From: Paenibacillus sp. MAEPY2
Lineage (GTDB): Bacteria; Bacillota; Bacilli; Paenibacillales; Paenibacillaceae
Direction: 5' to 3'
Assembly (NCBI RefSeq): GCF_000499205.1
Contig: NZ_AWUK01000047.1
Coordinates: 47,219-111,218, forward strand
DNA length: 64,000 nucleotides
Positions within the stretch are counted from its first letter, which is position 1. Each line of letters starts with the position of its first letter. The position numbers and the translations under genes were made by a program. The notes below the pieces were generated by a model. The model was not told the DNA's origin and did not search any database. It saw only the letters and a list, made by a program, of their open reading frames with translations. This document shows, one piece after another, positions 17,129-26,611 of this stretch.

Positions 17129-17689
17129 TTATTGGTAATGTCTGCCGAGTTGATACGCTTGCTCCAGCAAGCCTTCAATATGTTCTTTGGATTGCGATAA
17201 CGTCTCGTAGAGGAATTCTACCTGTGACTCCTGTAATTTGGCATAGCCAGCGATCCCGTTATTTAAATAATTCGTGATCATGTTGTAATAATCGTACTTA
17301 TGGAATGAAGCTTCCGTACCTCCAGCTAGAGCAATCCAGAGTACCTTTTTGGAGTTAACCCTGTTCAGCAGTCCCATGTTCCATACCTTGTCCAGATAGG
17401 CTTTGAGCATGGATGGGACGTTGTACCACCATATCGGAAAAACAAATACAATGGCATCAGCCGCAAGCACGCGATCCAGCTCTTTGCGAATCACAGGGGC
17501 ATGCTGCTTGTCGGGATTTTGCCAATCTCGCTCATCTTCTACGCTATATAACGGATCAAATCCATCACGATACAGATCGAGAATATCAATTTCGTGGTGA
17601 TTCTCCTCCATACCTTCTATAAAACGATTCATCACGGCAAATGTTAGGGAATCCTGTCTTGGGTGAGTAACGACCAGTTTGACTTTCAT
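17129..17689 (-). CDS. NAD(P)H-dependent flavodoxin-fold oxidoreductase
   Basis: 186 residues of the NQO1/KefF/YwrO family (PF02525). The FMN/FAD-binding start VVTHPRQDSLTFAV and the isoalloxazine loop FVFPIWWYNVPSMLKAYLDKVWNMG are clear, as is the ALAGGTEASFHKYDYYNMITNYL region. Such enzymes reduce quinones or other electrophiles with NAD(P)H in the cytoplasm. It is divergent from an HxlR-family regulator across 176 bases; this pairing is common and suggests induction by reactive electrophiles. Confidence 0.88.
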   Translation of the reverse strand: MKVKLVVTHPRQDSLTFAVMNRFIEGMEENHHEIDILDLYRDGFDPLYSVEDERDWQNPDKQHAPVIRKELDRVLAADAIVFVFPIWWYNVPSMLKAYLDKVWNMGLLNRVNSKKVLWIALAGGTEASFHKYDYYNMITNYLNNGIAGYAKLQESQVEFLYETLSQSKEHIEGLLEQAYQLGRHYQ

Positions 17690-17865
17690 GTAGGAGTAAC
17701 CATCCTTTTTTCTTCATTTTTGGTTTAACGTTCTGACCAATGTTATTATAAGGTTCATGACATCTTATTGAGAAGTACGCACCTTCGAGTGCTGTAGAAA
17801 CCTTGAGGTTCTTCGGTTACTAATAATAAGGGATATACATATATGTGATTTAAGGGGGATTACGA

Positions 17866-18255
17866 GTGGAACATGAACTGAAAAAATATGAAAGCGGAGT
17901 GCAGGCGATGCTGGAACTGGTCGGTGGAAAGTGGAGGATTCTAATTCTGTATCAGTTGATATCAGGTAAAAAACGAACAAGCGAACTTCGCAGAGCCATT
18001 CCCGGCATTACCCAAAAGGTCCTTACCCAGCAGCTGCGTGATCTTGAAAAGAATGAAATTATCCACCGGATTATTCATCCCCAGATTCCGCCCAAGGTAG
18101 AGTATGAGCTGACGGAGTATGGTCTTACTCTGCAGAATATCATCGACCGCATCTGTCTGTGGGGAGAGAATCATCTGGACAGAGTATATGGAGATAAAAG
18201 CAAAGTGCTGGAGAATCATTTTAGCGAATATATTCCGCATAACCCTTCCACCTAA
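17866..18255 (+). CDS. HxlR family transcriptional regulator
   Basis: 129 residues from GTG 17866 with AAGGGGGAT upstream. A single HxlR winged helix domain fills the protein: LELVGGKWRILILYQLISGKKRTSELRRAIPGITQKVLTQQL and a wing PQIPPKVEYELTEYG. The only Cys lies in RICLWG near residue 101, not at the N-terminal position used for redox sensing by some HxlR/YodB proteins, so another signal may be sensed. The divergent flavodoxin-fold reductase is its likely target. A weak hairpin terminator lies at 18279-18327. Confidence 0.9.
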   Translation: MEHELKKYESGVQAMLELVGGKWRILILYQLISGKKRTSELRRAIPGITQKVLTQQLRDLEKNEIIHRIIHPQIPPKVEYELTEYGLTLQNIIDRICLWGENHLDRVYGDKSKVLENHFSEYIPHNPST

Positions 18256-18278
18256 GCTTGCGGCCAAATGAATAATAA

Positions 18279-18327
18279 AAACAACAACCGTCCTGAATTG
18301 AAAAGGAGGGTATTTGTTGTTTATTTG
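18279..18327 (+). terminator. Imperfect hairpin terminator after the HxlR gene
   Basis: ACAACAA (18281-18287) pairs with TTGTTGT (18314-18320) and TCCT with AGGA inside; T-rich sequence follows. The stem has an internal loop, so strength is uncertain. Confidence 0.5.
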
Positions 18328-18470
18328 TCCTTTATCAGCGAAACTGATAAATGCTATAAAATCATCGAAATTGACCCTTACCACCGGGTATGGTAGGTTC
18401 AAGAGAGTAGAAATTAATATGATCATTTTAGTAGGAATTAAAATTGAAGCAATGCGCGAGGTGGCAAATA

Positions 18471-20312
18471 GTGGAACTTCAAGTGACAAACAGCCCTTTT
18501 AATCAGGAACAGGTTGAGCTGCTCAATCGCCTTATTCCTACATTGAACGATGGACAGAAAACATGGTTAAGCGGATATCTGACAGCCATTCAGGGAACTG
18601 CAGCTTTAACTGCTGGTGTTGCACAAGTGCAACAGCCCGTAACTTCAGCAAGTGTAACTACTCCTGCAAATACACCAGCGGTGTCCAGGGAAGTCACGGT
18701 ACTTTTTGGATCACAAACGGGGAACTCCAGCGGACTCTCCAAGAAACTGGCGAAAAGGCTGGAAGAGCAGGGGCTTCAGGTGACTCTGTCGGCAATGGGA
18801 GATTTCAAACCGAACGGACTGAAAAAAATAGAGAATCTCCTCATTATTGTCAGCACACATGGAGAAGGCGAACCGCCGGATAATGCGATACCATTGCATG
18901 AATTCCTGCATAGCAAACGAGCTCCGAAGCTCGAAGGATTGCGTTACTCCGTATTGGCGCTGGGAGATACTTCGTATGAGTTCTTCTGCCAGACAGGAAA
19001 AGATTTTGACAATCGTTTGCAGGAGCTAGGCGGAACAGCGCTTGTACCACGTGTGGACTGTGATGTTGATTTTGATGAAGCAGCCGCAACGTGGATGAAT
19101 GATGTACTTGCTTCACTCAGCAGCACATCGGGTACTGAAGGTACGATAACCAGTGAAGCGGTTGTAGCTGCAGTAAGCAGCGGAGAATCGGAATTCAATC
19201 GCACGAATCCATTTAAGGCAGAAGTGCTGGAAAATCTCAATCTGAACGGAAGAGGATCGGACCGGGAGACGCGTCACATTGAACTGTCCCTGGAAGGCTC
19301 CAATTTGGAGTATGAACCGGGTGACAGCCTGGGTGTATTCCCTGAAAATCATCCACGCTTAGTCGATGAGCTGATTGCAGCCATGGAATGGAATGCGGAT
19401 GAGCGCGTTACGGTGAATAAAGCTGGAGAACAGGTATCGGTGCGTGAAGCATTGCTGCGTTATTTTGAAATTACAGCGGTAACCAAACCGGTTGTTGAAC
19501 AGCTCGCGAAGCTGAATCCGGGAAGCGGGTTGCCCGCTCTGCTCGCAGATAATTCGGAATTTCGCAAGGTGATGAACAGCTGTGACTTGCTCGATCTGGT
19601 ACATGACTATGGGCTTAAAGGTATTCCGGCTGCATCATTTGTAGCTGTACTTCGTAAAATCCCGGCACGTCTATATTCGATCGCCAGCAGTTCGAAGTCT
19701 TTCCCGGATGAAGTTCATCTGACCGTTCGCACAGTACGTTATGATTCACGTGGCAGAGAGCGCTACGGTGTATGCTCTGTTCATCTGACAGAACGAACCG
19801 AAATCGGTGATACATTGCCTGTCTTTATTCAGCAAAATCCTAACTTCAAACTGCCGGAGAACCCGGATGCTCCAATCATTATGGTTGGGCCAGGTACAGG
19901 TGTTGCTCCGTTCAGATCGTTCCTTGGAGAACGTGAAGAGACGGGTGCAGGTGGCAAGACATGGCTATTCTACGGGGATCAGCATTTCTCCACCGACTTC
20001 CTTTACCAGACCGAATGGCAGCGCTGGCTTAAGGACGGCGTTCTTACGAAGATGGATGTGGCTTTTTCTCGTGATGCGGAAGAGAAAGTATATGTACAGC
20101 ATCGGATGCTGGAACACAGCAAAGAGCTGTATCAGTGGCTGCAGGAAGGTGCAAGTGTATATATCTGTGGTGACGAGAAAAGAATGGCACATGATGTTCA
20201 TGCTGCACTCGCAACAATTCTTGAACAAGAGGGTGGTTTAACACCCGAACAGGCAGCAGAATACTTGACACGGTTGCAACAGGAAAAACGTTATCAGCGG
20301 GATGTGTATTAA
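18471..20312 (+). CDS. cysJ: Sulfite reductase, flavoprotein (alpha) subunit
   Basis: 613 residues from GTG 18471, six bases after GAGGTGG; upstream in-frame TTG 18444 lacks a ribosome site. Order: an N-terminal ~75-residue leader, flavodoxin domain (VLFGSQTGNSSGLSKKLAKRL, STHGEGEPPDNA, LGDTSYEFFCQTG), FAD-binding domain (RLYSIASSS), NADPH-binding domain (GPGTGVAPFRSFLGER, FYGDQH) and the family C-terminus RYQRDVY. It passes electrons from NADPH to CysI, which reduces sulfite to sulfide for cysteine synthesis in the cytoplasm. The upstream 180 bases hold TTGACC at 18371 and an inverted repeat TACCA/TGGTA, but I cannot assign a regulator. Confidence 0.95.
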   Translation: MELQVTNSPFNQEQVELLNRLIPTLNDGQKTWLSGYLTAIQGTAALTAGVAQVQQPVTSASVTTPANTPAVSREVTVLFGSQTGNSSGLSKKLAKRLEEQGLQVTLSAMGDFKPNGLKKIENLLIIVSTHGEGEPPDNAIPLHEFLHSKRAPKLEGLRYSVLALGDTSYEFFCQTGKDFDNRLQELGGTALVPRVDCDVDFDEAAATWMNDVLASLSSTSGTEGTITSEAVVAAVSSGESEFNRTNPFKAEVLENLNLNGRGSDRETRHIELSLEGSNLEYEPGDSLGVFPENHPRLVDELIAAMEWNADERVTVNKAGEQVSVREALLRYFEITAVTKPVVEQLAKLNPGSGLPALLADNSEFRKVMNSCDLLDLVHDYGLKGIPAASFVAVLRKIPARLYSIASSSKSFPDEVHLTVRTVRYDSRGRERYGVCSVHLTERTEIGDTLPVFIQQNPNFKLPENPDAPIIMVGPGTGVAPFRSFLGEREETGAGGKTWLFYGDQHFSTDFLYQTEWQRWLKDGVLTKMDVAFSRDAEEKVYVQHRMLEHSKELYQWLQEGASVYICGDEKRMAHDVHAALATILEQEGGLTPEQAAEYLTRLQQEKRYQRDVY

Positions 20313-20366
20313 TTTCAGAGTATATGCCAGATAAGGCATTCCGTTGATACGAGAGGAGAAAGCAGC

Positions 20367-22088
20367 ATGACTTATAATAACTTACTTAACCCGCAGCGCA
20401 CGAACAGCGATGTGGAAGATATAAAGATCAAAAGTAACTACTTGCGCGGAAGCCTGACAGAAACACTGGCGGATCGAATCAGTGGAGCAATTCCCGAGGA
20501 CGATAACCGCCTGATGAAACATCACGGAAGTTATATGCAAGATGACCGTGACTTGCGTAATGAGCGGAATAAATCCAAGCTGGAGCCTGCTTACCAATTC
20601 ATGCTGCGTGTGCGTGCTTCCGGAGGGATTGTTACACCCGAACAGTGGCTGATGATGGATCGTGTTGCTCATAAATATGCGAATGAGACGATTCGTTTGA
20701 CGACACGCCAGTCATTTCAACTGCATGGTGTTCTCAAATGGGACCTCAAAAATACCATTCGTGAAGTGAATGATTCGTTGCTCAGCACCCTTGCTGCGTG
20801 TGGCGACGTCAACCGGAACGTGATGTGCAACCCGAATCCGGATCAATCGGATATTCATGCTGAAGTATATGAATGGGCATGCCAGGTGAGCAATCATCTT
20901 GACCCGCGTACCCGTGCTTATCACGAGCTGTGGCTGGATGGGGAGAAAATTATTGATTCACAGGATTCGGATGAAGAAGTGGAACCGATTTATGGCAAAG
21001 TGTATTTGCCGCGTAAGTTCAAAATCGGAATTGCCGTTCCTCCATCCAATGATGTCGATGTATTTTCACAGGATCTCGGCTTTATCGCGATTGTGGAGAA
21101 CGGCAAGCTGCAAGGCTTTAACGTTTCAGTCGGCGGTGGTATGGGCATGTCTCACGGTGATCCGAAGACTTATCCTCAGGTGTCCAAAGTCATTGGTTTC
21201 TGTACACCAGAGCAAATGATTGATGTCGCGGAGAAGACGGTTATGATTCAGCGGGATTATGGGGATCGTGCAGTGCGTAAACATGCCCGGTTCAAATATA
21301 CAATCGATGACCGCGGCCTGGCCTGGTTCGTGGAGGAATTGACCAGTCGTCTCGGCTGGAAGCTGGATGCGGCGCGCGAGTTCCATTTTGATCATAATGG
21401 AGATCGTTACGGCTGGGTGAAAGGCAGCAATGGCAGATGGCATTACACCTTGTTCATTCAAAATGGACGAGTGAAGGATGTGGACGGTTATCCGCTCATG
21501 ACGGGTCTGCGCGAAATTGCCAAGGTTCATACCGGAGATTTTCGTCTGACAGCTAACCAAAACCTGATTATTGGTAATGTTAGCAGCCAGAAGAAGAAAA
21601 AGATTGAAGCGCTGATTCAGCAATACAATCTGACCGATGGCGCGCATTACTCTGCGCTCCGGAGAAGTTCTATGGCTTGTGTGGCGCTTCCGACTTGTGG
21701 TCTTGCCATGGCAGAATCCGAACGTTATCTGCCTTCCCTGATCGACAAGCTGGAGCCTGTACTGGACGAAGCGGGACTGAGAGACGAAGAGATTGTCATT
21801 CGTATGACGGGTTGCCCGAACGGCTGCGCTAGACCGATGCTGGCTGAGATTTCGTTCATCGGCAAAGCTCCGGGGAAGTACAATATGTATCTTGGCGGAA
21901 GTTTTACAGGGCATCGCTTGAACAAATTGTACAAAGAAAATATTGGCGAAACCGAAATTTTGGAAACATTGACTCCAATGGTGAATCAATATGCCAGAGA
22001 GCGCAATGATGGTGAGCATTTTGGAGATTTCGTCATTCGTGCCGGTTATGTGCCTGAAGTGCTGGACGGTCAGCAATTTCATGCTTAA
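20367..22088 (+). CDS. cysI: Sulfite reductase, hemoprotein (beta) subunit
   Basis: 573 residues, starting 54 bases after cysJ behind GAGAGGAGAAAG, so the two form an operon. The siroheme and 4Fe-4S ligands are visible in the paired cysteine motifs ACVALPTCGLA and TGCPNGCARP. The conserved TTRQSFQLHGV and GGGMGMSHG segments are also present. It carries out the six-electron reduction of sulfite to sulfide with CysJ. Length is normal. A terminator follows. Confidence 0.95.
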   Translation: MTYNNLLNPQRTNSDVEDIKIKSNYLRGSLTETLADRISGAIPEDDNRLMKHHGSYMQDDRDLRNERNKSKLEPAYQFMLRVRASGGIVTPEQWLMMDRVAHKYANETIRLTTRQSFQLHGVLKWDLKNTIREVNDSLLSTLAACGDVNRNVMCNPNPDQSDIHAEVYEWACQVSNHLDPRTRAYHELWLDGEKIIDSQDSDEEVEPIYGKVYLPRKFKIGIAVPPSNDVDVFSQDLGFIAIVENGKLQGFNVSVGGGMGMSHGDPKTYPQVSKVIGFCTPEQMIDVAEKTVMIQRDYGDRAVRKHARFKYTIDDRGLAWFVEELTSRLGWKLDAAREFHFDHNGDRYGWVKGSNGRWHYTLFIQNGRVKDVDGYPLMTGLREIAKVHTGDFRLTANQNLIIGNVSSQKKKKIEALIQQYNLTDGAHYSALRRSSMACVALPTCGLAMAESERYLPSLIDKLEPVLDEAGLRDEEIVIRMTGCPNGCARPMLAEISFIGKAPGKYNMYLGGSFTGHRLNKLYKENIGETEILETLTPMVNQYARERNDGEHFGDFVIRAGYVPEVLDGQQFHA

Positions 22089-22105
22089 TTAGTTGAATTC
22101 GTGTA

Positions 22106-22146
22106 GAGAAGCATTCCTTATGGAATTGCTTCTTTGGCGTTTTTGG
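22106..22146 (+). terminator. Intrinsic terminator after cysI
   Basis: AGAAGCATTCC pairs with GGAATTGCTTCT (one bulge) around a TTAT loop, then TTGGCGTTTTT. Confidence 0.75.
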
Positions 22147-22298
22147 GTCGTTTTCTTTTGGGATTTCTAAACGTTGCAAGGTTAAATTGACTTGCCCTTT
22201 ACCATTATTTCGTGAGTCTAAACTTGTTGAAGTACGCTCAACAAGATATAATGACTAGGTAGAAAGCAGATTATATGTTGAAAGTGAGCGGAAACGAT

Positions 22299-23015
22299 AT
22301 GGGTCGTAAGTGGAATAATATTAAAGAAAAAAAAGCTTCAAAAGATGCAAATACAAGCCGGGTCTATGCCAAATTCGGCGTTGAGATTTATGTAGCTGCC
22401 AAGAAGGGCGAACCGGACCCGGAAGCGAACCGCGCACTGAAAGTCGTGCTGGAACGTGCCAAGACGTATAACGTACCCAAAGCCATTATTGATCGTGCCA
22501 TGGAAAAGGCAAAAGGCAGCGGGGACGAGAATTATGAAGAATTGCGTTATGAAGGATTCGGGCCTAATGGTGCCATGGTCATCGTGGATGCCCTCACCAA
22601 TAATGTGAATCGTACTGCACCGGAAGTGCGCTCCGCATTTAACAAAAACGCGGGTAATATGGGTGTGAGTGGTTCAGTTGCTTATATGTTTGATCCTACC
22701 GCGGTAATCGGGGTTGAAGGCAAAACATCGGAAGAAGTACTTGAACTACTGCTTGAAGCGGATGTGGATGTACGTGATATCGTGGATGAAGATGAATCAG
22801 TTATCGTATACGCTGAGCCAGACCAATTCCACGCTGTACAGGAGGCGTTCAAAGCGGCGGGTGTTACCGAGTTCACCGTAGCCGAGCTGACGATGCTGGC
22901 GCAAAACCACATTGAACTTCCAGAGGACGCTCAAGCCCAGTTCGAGAAGCTGATCGATGCGCTTGAAGACCTTGAAGATGTGCAGCAGGTGTACCATAAC
23001 GTAGAGTTCGTTTAA
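22299..23015 (+). CDS. YebC/PmpR family protein (YeeI-like)
   Basis: 238 residues from ATG 22299, which gives the family N-terminus MGRKWNNIKEKKASKDANTS; the ATG at 22275 adds eight unrelated residues. The family body is intact: VYAKFGVEIYVAAKKGEPDPE, YEGFGPNGAMVIVDALTNNVNRTAPEVR, GNMGVSGSVAYMF and an acidic C-terminal half. The MGRKW start fits the YeeI branch rather than the YrbC branch. Members are described as transcription regulators, and more recently some are linked to ribosome pausing at proline-rich stretches. Which applies here is open. Monocistronic. Confidence 0.9.
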   Translation: MGRKWNNIKEKKASKDANTSRVYAKFGVEIYVAAKKGEPDPEANRALKVVLERAKTYNVPKAIIDRAMEKAKGSGDENYEELRYEGFGPNGAMVIVDALTNNVNRTAPEVRSAFNKNAGNMGVSGSVAYMFDPTAVIGVEGKTSEEVLELLLEADVDVRDIVDEDESVIVYAEPDQFHAVQEAFKAAGVTEFTVAELTMLAQNHIELPEDAQAQFEKLIDALEDLEDVQQVYHNVEFV

Positions 23016-23050
23016 TGTGAATTAACGATACTTACTCGTATCAATTGCCA

Positions 23051-23097
23051 AAAAGAGTGTCTGGCCAATCAACGGGATTGGACAGACACTCTTTTTA
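23051..23097. terminator. Bidirectional intrinsic terminator
   Basis: AAAAGAGTGTCTGGCCAATC (23051-23070) pairs with the strand ending in GACACTCTTTT around a six-base loop. It serves the YebC gene and the minus-strand YdcZ operon. Confidence 0.88.
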
Positions 23098-23105
23098 TTG
23101 TTCTT

Positions 23106-23594
23106 CTAGGAGTCGGATTGCAACGCACTAGGAGATTTTTTCGATTTTGCAGACTTGCTGCCGCCAAACTTGAACAACAAGATACCGCCCACTATGACCA
23201 GAACCCCGAGAAGCTGGTTCCACGAGAATGGAATTTGCTCCAGTCCAAGCCAACCCATGGAATCAAATAGCAGGGCGAAACTTAACTGGGAGGTGAGTAC
23301 AATAGAGATGGCAAAGGTAGGACCGAGCAGCTTCATTCCCTGTACGAGACAGAAGACCACCCCAACACCGATGGCTCCGCTAAGCCAATACCAGGGCTGC
23401 ATGTGCTGGAAGCTGAACGTATTTTTCCCCTCGACCACCAAAGAAATGAGAAACGATGCAATAAACCCGGTGAAAAGCACCATCGTTGTTGTGGACCACG
23501 AGCCGGTACGTTCATTTACTTTACTATTAAAGATGGTCTGCAGACTGACAAGAGAGCCTGCCAGTAACGCAAGCAAAATACCTGTAATGATCAT
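23106..23594 (-). CDS. DMT-superfamily transporter, YdcZ/DUF606 type (second copy)
   Basis: 162 residues with five predicted membrane helices, starting MIITGILLALLAGSLVSLQTI; the family mark VNERTG/GSWSTT and a WYWLSGAIGVGVVF helix are present. A short Ser/Lys-rich cytosolic tail follows. DUF606 proteins are half-size DMT transporters that often occur as pairs and may work as heterodimers. It is the last gene of a three-gene minus-strand operon with a Crp/Fnr regulator and a second YdcZ protein. The substrate is unknown. Confidence 0.85.
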   Translation of the reverse strand: MIITGILLALLAGSLVSLQTIFNSKVNERTGSWSTTTMVLFTGFIASFLISLVVEGKNTFSFQHMQPWYWLSGAIGVGVVFCLVQGMKLLGPTFAISIVLTSQLSFALLFDSMGWLGLEQIPFSWNQLLGVLVIVGGILLFKFGGSKSAKSKKSPSALQSDS

Positions 23595-23609
23595 AGGATA
23601 TAGATCTCC

Positions 23610-24308
23610 TTATTCATAGATGTTATGACCCGCCACTTCTGCCAGACCCGCTCGATCTTTGACCATAATAAATCCCTGATCCCGGATAATTAATCCATCC
23701 GCACACAGTTTTTGAATCACCCGATTCAAATGCCGATAACTCGTGCCGATCAGATTTGCGATATCTGTCAAATTGAAAGCGTCCAGCTCTTCGTGGACAA
23801 CAGTCCCCGCTTCTTCTGTAGAGATGGAGAGCAGGTAGCTGGCTAATCGAACCTCAACGGGATACATCAGGTTGAAGTTGGAGAAGTTCGAATCAATATA
23901 AAACTTGTGAGAAATAATTTTGAGCAGAAATTTCAACAGGGGTGCGTAATCGCTGGCGAGTTCAGCCAACCATTGATAATGAATACGCAGCATCACGACA
24001 GGTGAGACCGCCTGTACGGTGTTCACGATGTCGCTCTCCCGAACGTACTCGACATCACCAACGACTTCAAGTGGTGTTTTGAAACAAAGAACGAGTGTTT
24101 TATCCTGTGGTGAGGTCGTGAAGATTTTGATTTTCCCCTCGACCAGCACGTATAAATATTCGGAAGTTTCGCCTTCACGGCAGATCAATTCGCACTTCTC
24201 GAAATGGCATAACGTCATATACGTACGCAGGGGCTCGTGAAATACCGATTCGAGTTGATACTGCTTCAAATAGTGCAATAATTGATGCTCATTCTGGTAT
24301 TCTTCCAT
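23610..24308 (-). CDS. Crp/Fnr family transcriptional regulator
   Basis: 232 residues from ATG 24308 (GGGGGTGA eight bases upstream; GTG 24320 overlaps it). The N-terminal cyclic-nucleotide-binding-like beta barrel (CREGETSEYLYVLVEGKIKIF) lacks the RS cAMP-contact pair of CRP, and there is no Fnr-type N-terminal Cys cluster. The C-terminal helix-turn-helix is FNLTDIANLIGTSYRHLNRVIQKL. It resembles YeiL-type regulators. It sits between two YdcZ transporter genes and probably controls their operon. The signal cannot be read. Confidence 0.87.
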   Translation of the reverse strand: MEEYQNEHQLLHYLKQYQLESVFHEPLRTYMTLCHFEKCELICREGETSEYLYVLVEGKIKIFTTSPQDKTLVLCFKTPLEVVGDVEYVRESDIVNTVQAVSPVVMLRIHYQWLAELASDYAPLLKFLLKIISHKFYIDSNFSNFNLMYPVEVRLASYLLSISTEEAGTVVHEELDAFNLTDIANLIGTSYRHLNRVIQKLCADGLIIRDQGFIMVKDRAGLAEVAGHNIYE

Positions 24309-24344
24309 AATGTAATTCACCCCCGACTATATACTCGACACCAG

Positions 24345-24770
24345 CTACAGTTTCATAATAATGACGCCCGTTACCATTAATGCTATACCCAGAAATTGCG
24401 GTAGTTTCATCTTTTGCTTCACGACGCCGAACCATCCGTTACTGTCGACCAGAAAGGTCAGGAACAGCTGTGCAATCAACAGGGCTGAGATCGTAAAGGT
24501 TACTCCAATTTGCTGGATTGCCGTGACTTCGCTGAAAATAATCACTGCCCCAAATGCGCCCCCCGCTAGGTACATGGGCTTCACTTGTTTCAATCCTTGC
24601 AGGTTGATGTCACGTACAAATACCAGGATCAGAGCCGCCAATATGAACCCGGTGAGCTGTGTAATGGTTGCGGCTTGCCAAGTGCCCATGTCCGTACTGA
24701 TTCGGGTATTCGCGACCCCTTGCAGCGTGATGCATGCACCGCCTAATAGTGCAAAAATAATTCCTCTCAT
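24345..24770 (-). CDS. DMT-superfamily transporter, YdcZ/DUF606 type (first copy)
   Basis: 141 residues, five predicted membrane helices, starting MRGIIFALLGGACITLQGVANTRIS, with the DMGTWQAATITQLTGFI segment matching the other copy's GSWSTTTMVLFTGFI. It opens the operon YdcZ - Crp/Fnr - YdcZ. The two copies are clearly paralogous but not recent duplicates, which fits a heterodimeric transporter. Confidence 0.85.
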   Translation of the reverse strand: MRGIIFALLGGACITLQGVANTRISTDMGTWQAATITQLTGFILAALILVFVRDINLQGLKQVKPMYLAGGAFGAVIIFSEVTAIQQIGVTFTISALLIAQLFLTFLVDSNGWFGVVKQKMKLPQFLGIALMVTGVIIMKL

Positions 24771-24937
24771 GGTTGTACTCTCCTTGTCGCGTCATTACTT
24801 CTTCGATTTCTATTAAATGATATATCCACTCAAAAAGCCAAGGACAAATGTCCCCAGCTCAGAAGTTATAGCATTTAGAGTACAACAAAGGCTCCGCAAA
24901 ATCCACACAGAACCCTGTTAGAACATTATTCTGAAAA

Positions 24938-25735
24938 TCAAAGTACTTGATATACCGGTTGCTCACCTATAAAATGAACAGCCAATTCCGGGAAAGCCGC
25001 AGCCAATCTATCAGACAGAAGCTTCATTCCCGAAGCCTCACTCTCGGCATGGCCGATCATAAGAAGAGCCTTCTGTTTTCCTTGCTGCACGGCATCATGT
25101 ATGTACTCTGGTGTCTCCCATTCGAATCCTTCACCTGCAATAATGAGATCAAGATCTTCCTGCCCAAGCAGAGGAATGGTCAGATTGCCGTTGCCTCGAA
25201 AACCAACAAGAACTGCTGCTCGTCTGCATACCATCTTTGGATCACCAGCTAGGCGTACATATTTGATCCCAAGCGAACGTTTAATATGTTCTGCAATAAG
25301 CTGAACTGTCATACCTTCCGGAAAGGACAGTAAATCGGCTTCCGGTTTACGCTGTACTACATAAGAGGACCATCCTAATGAATGGACCAATCCTTCCGTA
25401 ATGCCATCCGGTTGAAAACGGTGAATTGCATCATGGCAGCGATAGATTGCAATTCCGCCGTTCTCGATTAGTTTTCTCTTGGTTTCATAGACCGGATCAT
25501 CAGTCAGCCAATCGGTATGACTATGATGGTTATAGAAGGGAGGCTCATGAGCGATGATGAGGTTGGCACCGTGTTGTTTAGCTTGCTCAATCACATGTTG
25601 TGTAGGCATAAAAGTTACAAAGATGCCTGTGACCGTATGGTTGGGAGAGCCCGTAATTAGTTGATCCACGGTGTTTTCCGGTAGTTTAACTTTGGCAGTG
25701 AGATGGTTTATAACATGTTGAATGGTTATACTCAT
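24938..25735 (-). CDS. Nif3-like dinuclear metal centre protein
   Basis: 265 residues. ATG 25735 lies ten bases behind GGAGG; ATG 25744 touches the site. The Nif3/YqfO/YbgI fold is clear: GIFVTFMPTQHVIEQAKQHGANLIIAHEPPFY with the metal-binding IAHEP, a central CHDAIH, and the C-terminal IGHAESEASG with further ligands. The family forms hexameric rings with two metals; some are implicated in GTP cyclohydrolase-like or tRNA-related steps, but the function is unsettled. No YqfN-like tRNA methylase is adjacent, so this is not the standard yqfNO locus. No clear terminator follows. Confidence 0.88.
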   Translation of the reverse strand: MSITIQHVINHLTAKVKLPENTVDQLITGSPNHTVTGIFVTFMPTQHVIEQAKQHGANLIIAHEPPFYNHHSHTDWLTDDPVYETKRKLIENGGIAIYRCHDAIHRFQPDGITEGLVHSLGWSSYVVQRKPEADLLSFPEGMTVQLIAEHIKRSLGIKYVRLAGDPKMVCRRAAVLVGFRGNGNLTIPLLGQEDLDLIIAGEGFEWETPEYIHDAVQQGKQKALLMIGHAESEASGMKLLSDRLAAAFPELAVHFIGEQPVYQVL

Positions 25736-25960
25736 ATGGATCATTCCTCCAATGACAGGTATGCAAACAGTGTATCATTTTGAGGGATGAACAGCATTAT
25801 CTACCTGATTCATATAGTTTTCTCCTACAAGAGAAAGTATACTTACATAGAGTCTTTATCTAGATTAAATGAAGTATCCATTCAAACCTACACTGAACAT
25901 TTAGTTAAGTATACGTTTTAATTCTGATGAAGAGATCCGACATAGAAGGGCGATGATTAC

Positions 25961-26566
25961 ATGACAGCCAGTACGATTATGGAACGTCTGAAGAGTGAGA
26001 CAGCTCATTATCACAGACAAGTGGAACAGAACGATTATGCCAAGGCTATTATGAATCAAACCGTTAGCTTGGAAGATTACAAGACATATCTGGAGAAATT
26101 CTACGGGTTCCTGAAACCATTGGAAGATCAGGCTGTACAGCAGCCTTTCTGGGAAAGTACGGGACTGGATTTCGAGATTAGAGGAAAAGCGAATTTACTT
26201 GAAAATGACCTGAGGAATCTGGGCGCCAGTGAAGAAGAAATCAGCCAGATTCCTTTATGTAGGGATCTTCCGGATATCTCGACACCAGCAAGGTTGTTTG
26301 GCTATCTATACGTCATTGAAGGATCTACGAACGGAGGTCAGATCATGACGAAGCGTTTGTCACAGTTCCTTCCGATTGAAGCAGATCGGGGGCTGGAATA
26401 TTTTAATGCCTATGGTACGGAAACCAGAACGAGATGGGCAGAGTTCACGGAGCTGCTGCGTCAATCCATCACAGCGGAAGAAGATCACGATATTATGGTG
26501 CACACGGCTTCGGAAACGTTCCGATTACTCGATCAATGGATTAATACAAATACAGATCATTTATAA
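25961..26566 (+). CDS. Biliverdin-producing heme oxygenase
   Basis: 201 residues with the heme oxygenase fold: ERLKSETAHYHRQVE with proximal His18, YLEKFYGFLKPLE, and the distal helix FGYLYVIEGSTNGGQIM with the conserved glycines. It opens heme to biliverdin, CO and iron. The next gene, 45 bases downstream, is a bacteriophytochrome, which needs biliverdin as chromophore, so this is a bphO-type gene supplying the photoreceptor rather than an iron-uptake enzyme. Confidence 0.92.
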   Translation: MTASTIMERLKSETAHYHRQVEQNDYAKAIMNQTVSLEDYKTYLEKFYGFLKPLEDQAVQQPFWESTGLDFEIRGKANLLENDLRNLGASEEEISQIPLCRDLPDISTPARLFGYLYVIEGSTNGGQIMTKRLSQFLPIEADRGLEYFNAYGTETRTRWAEFTELLRQSITAEEDHDIMVHTASETFRLLDQWINTNTDHL

Positions 26567-26611
26567 GTTGAAATAAGAGTTACCACATCATGAGAGGGGA
26601 TTTTTCAGGCT

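Noticed and set aside
18330..18470. SAM or other riboswitch before cysJ
   Set aside because: No S-box or other known aptamer consensus could be found; only a short inverted repeat is present.
21126..22082. 318-codon minus-strand frame opposite cysI
   Set aside because: Shadow of a well-supported sulfite reductase gene; composition is not protein-like.
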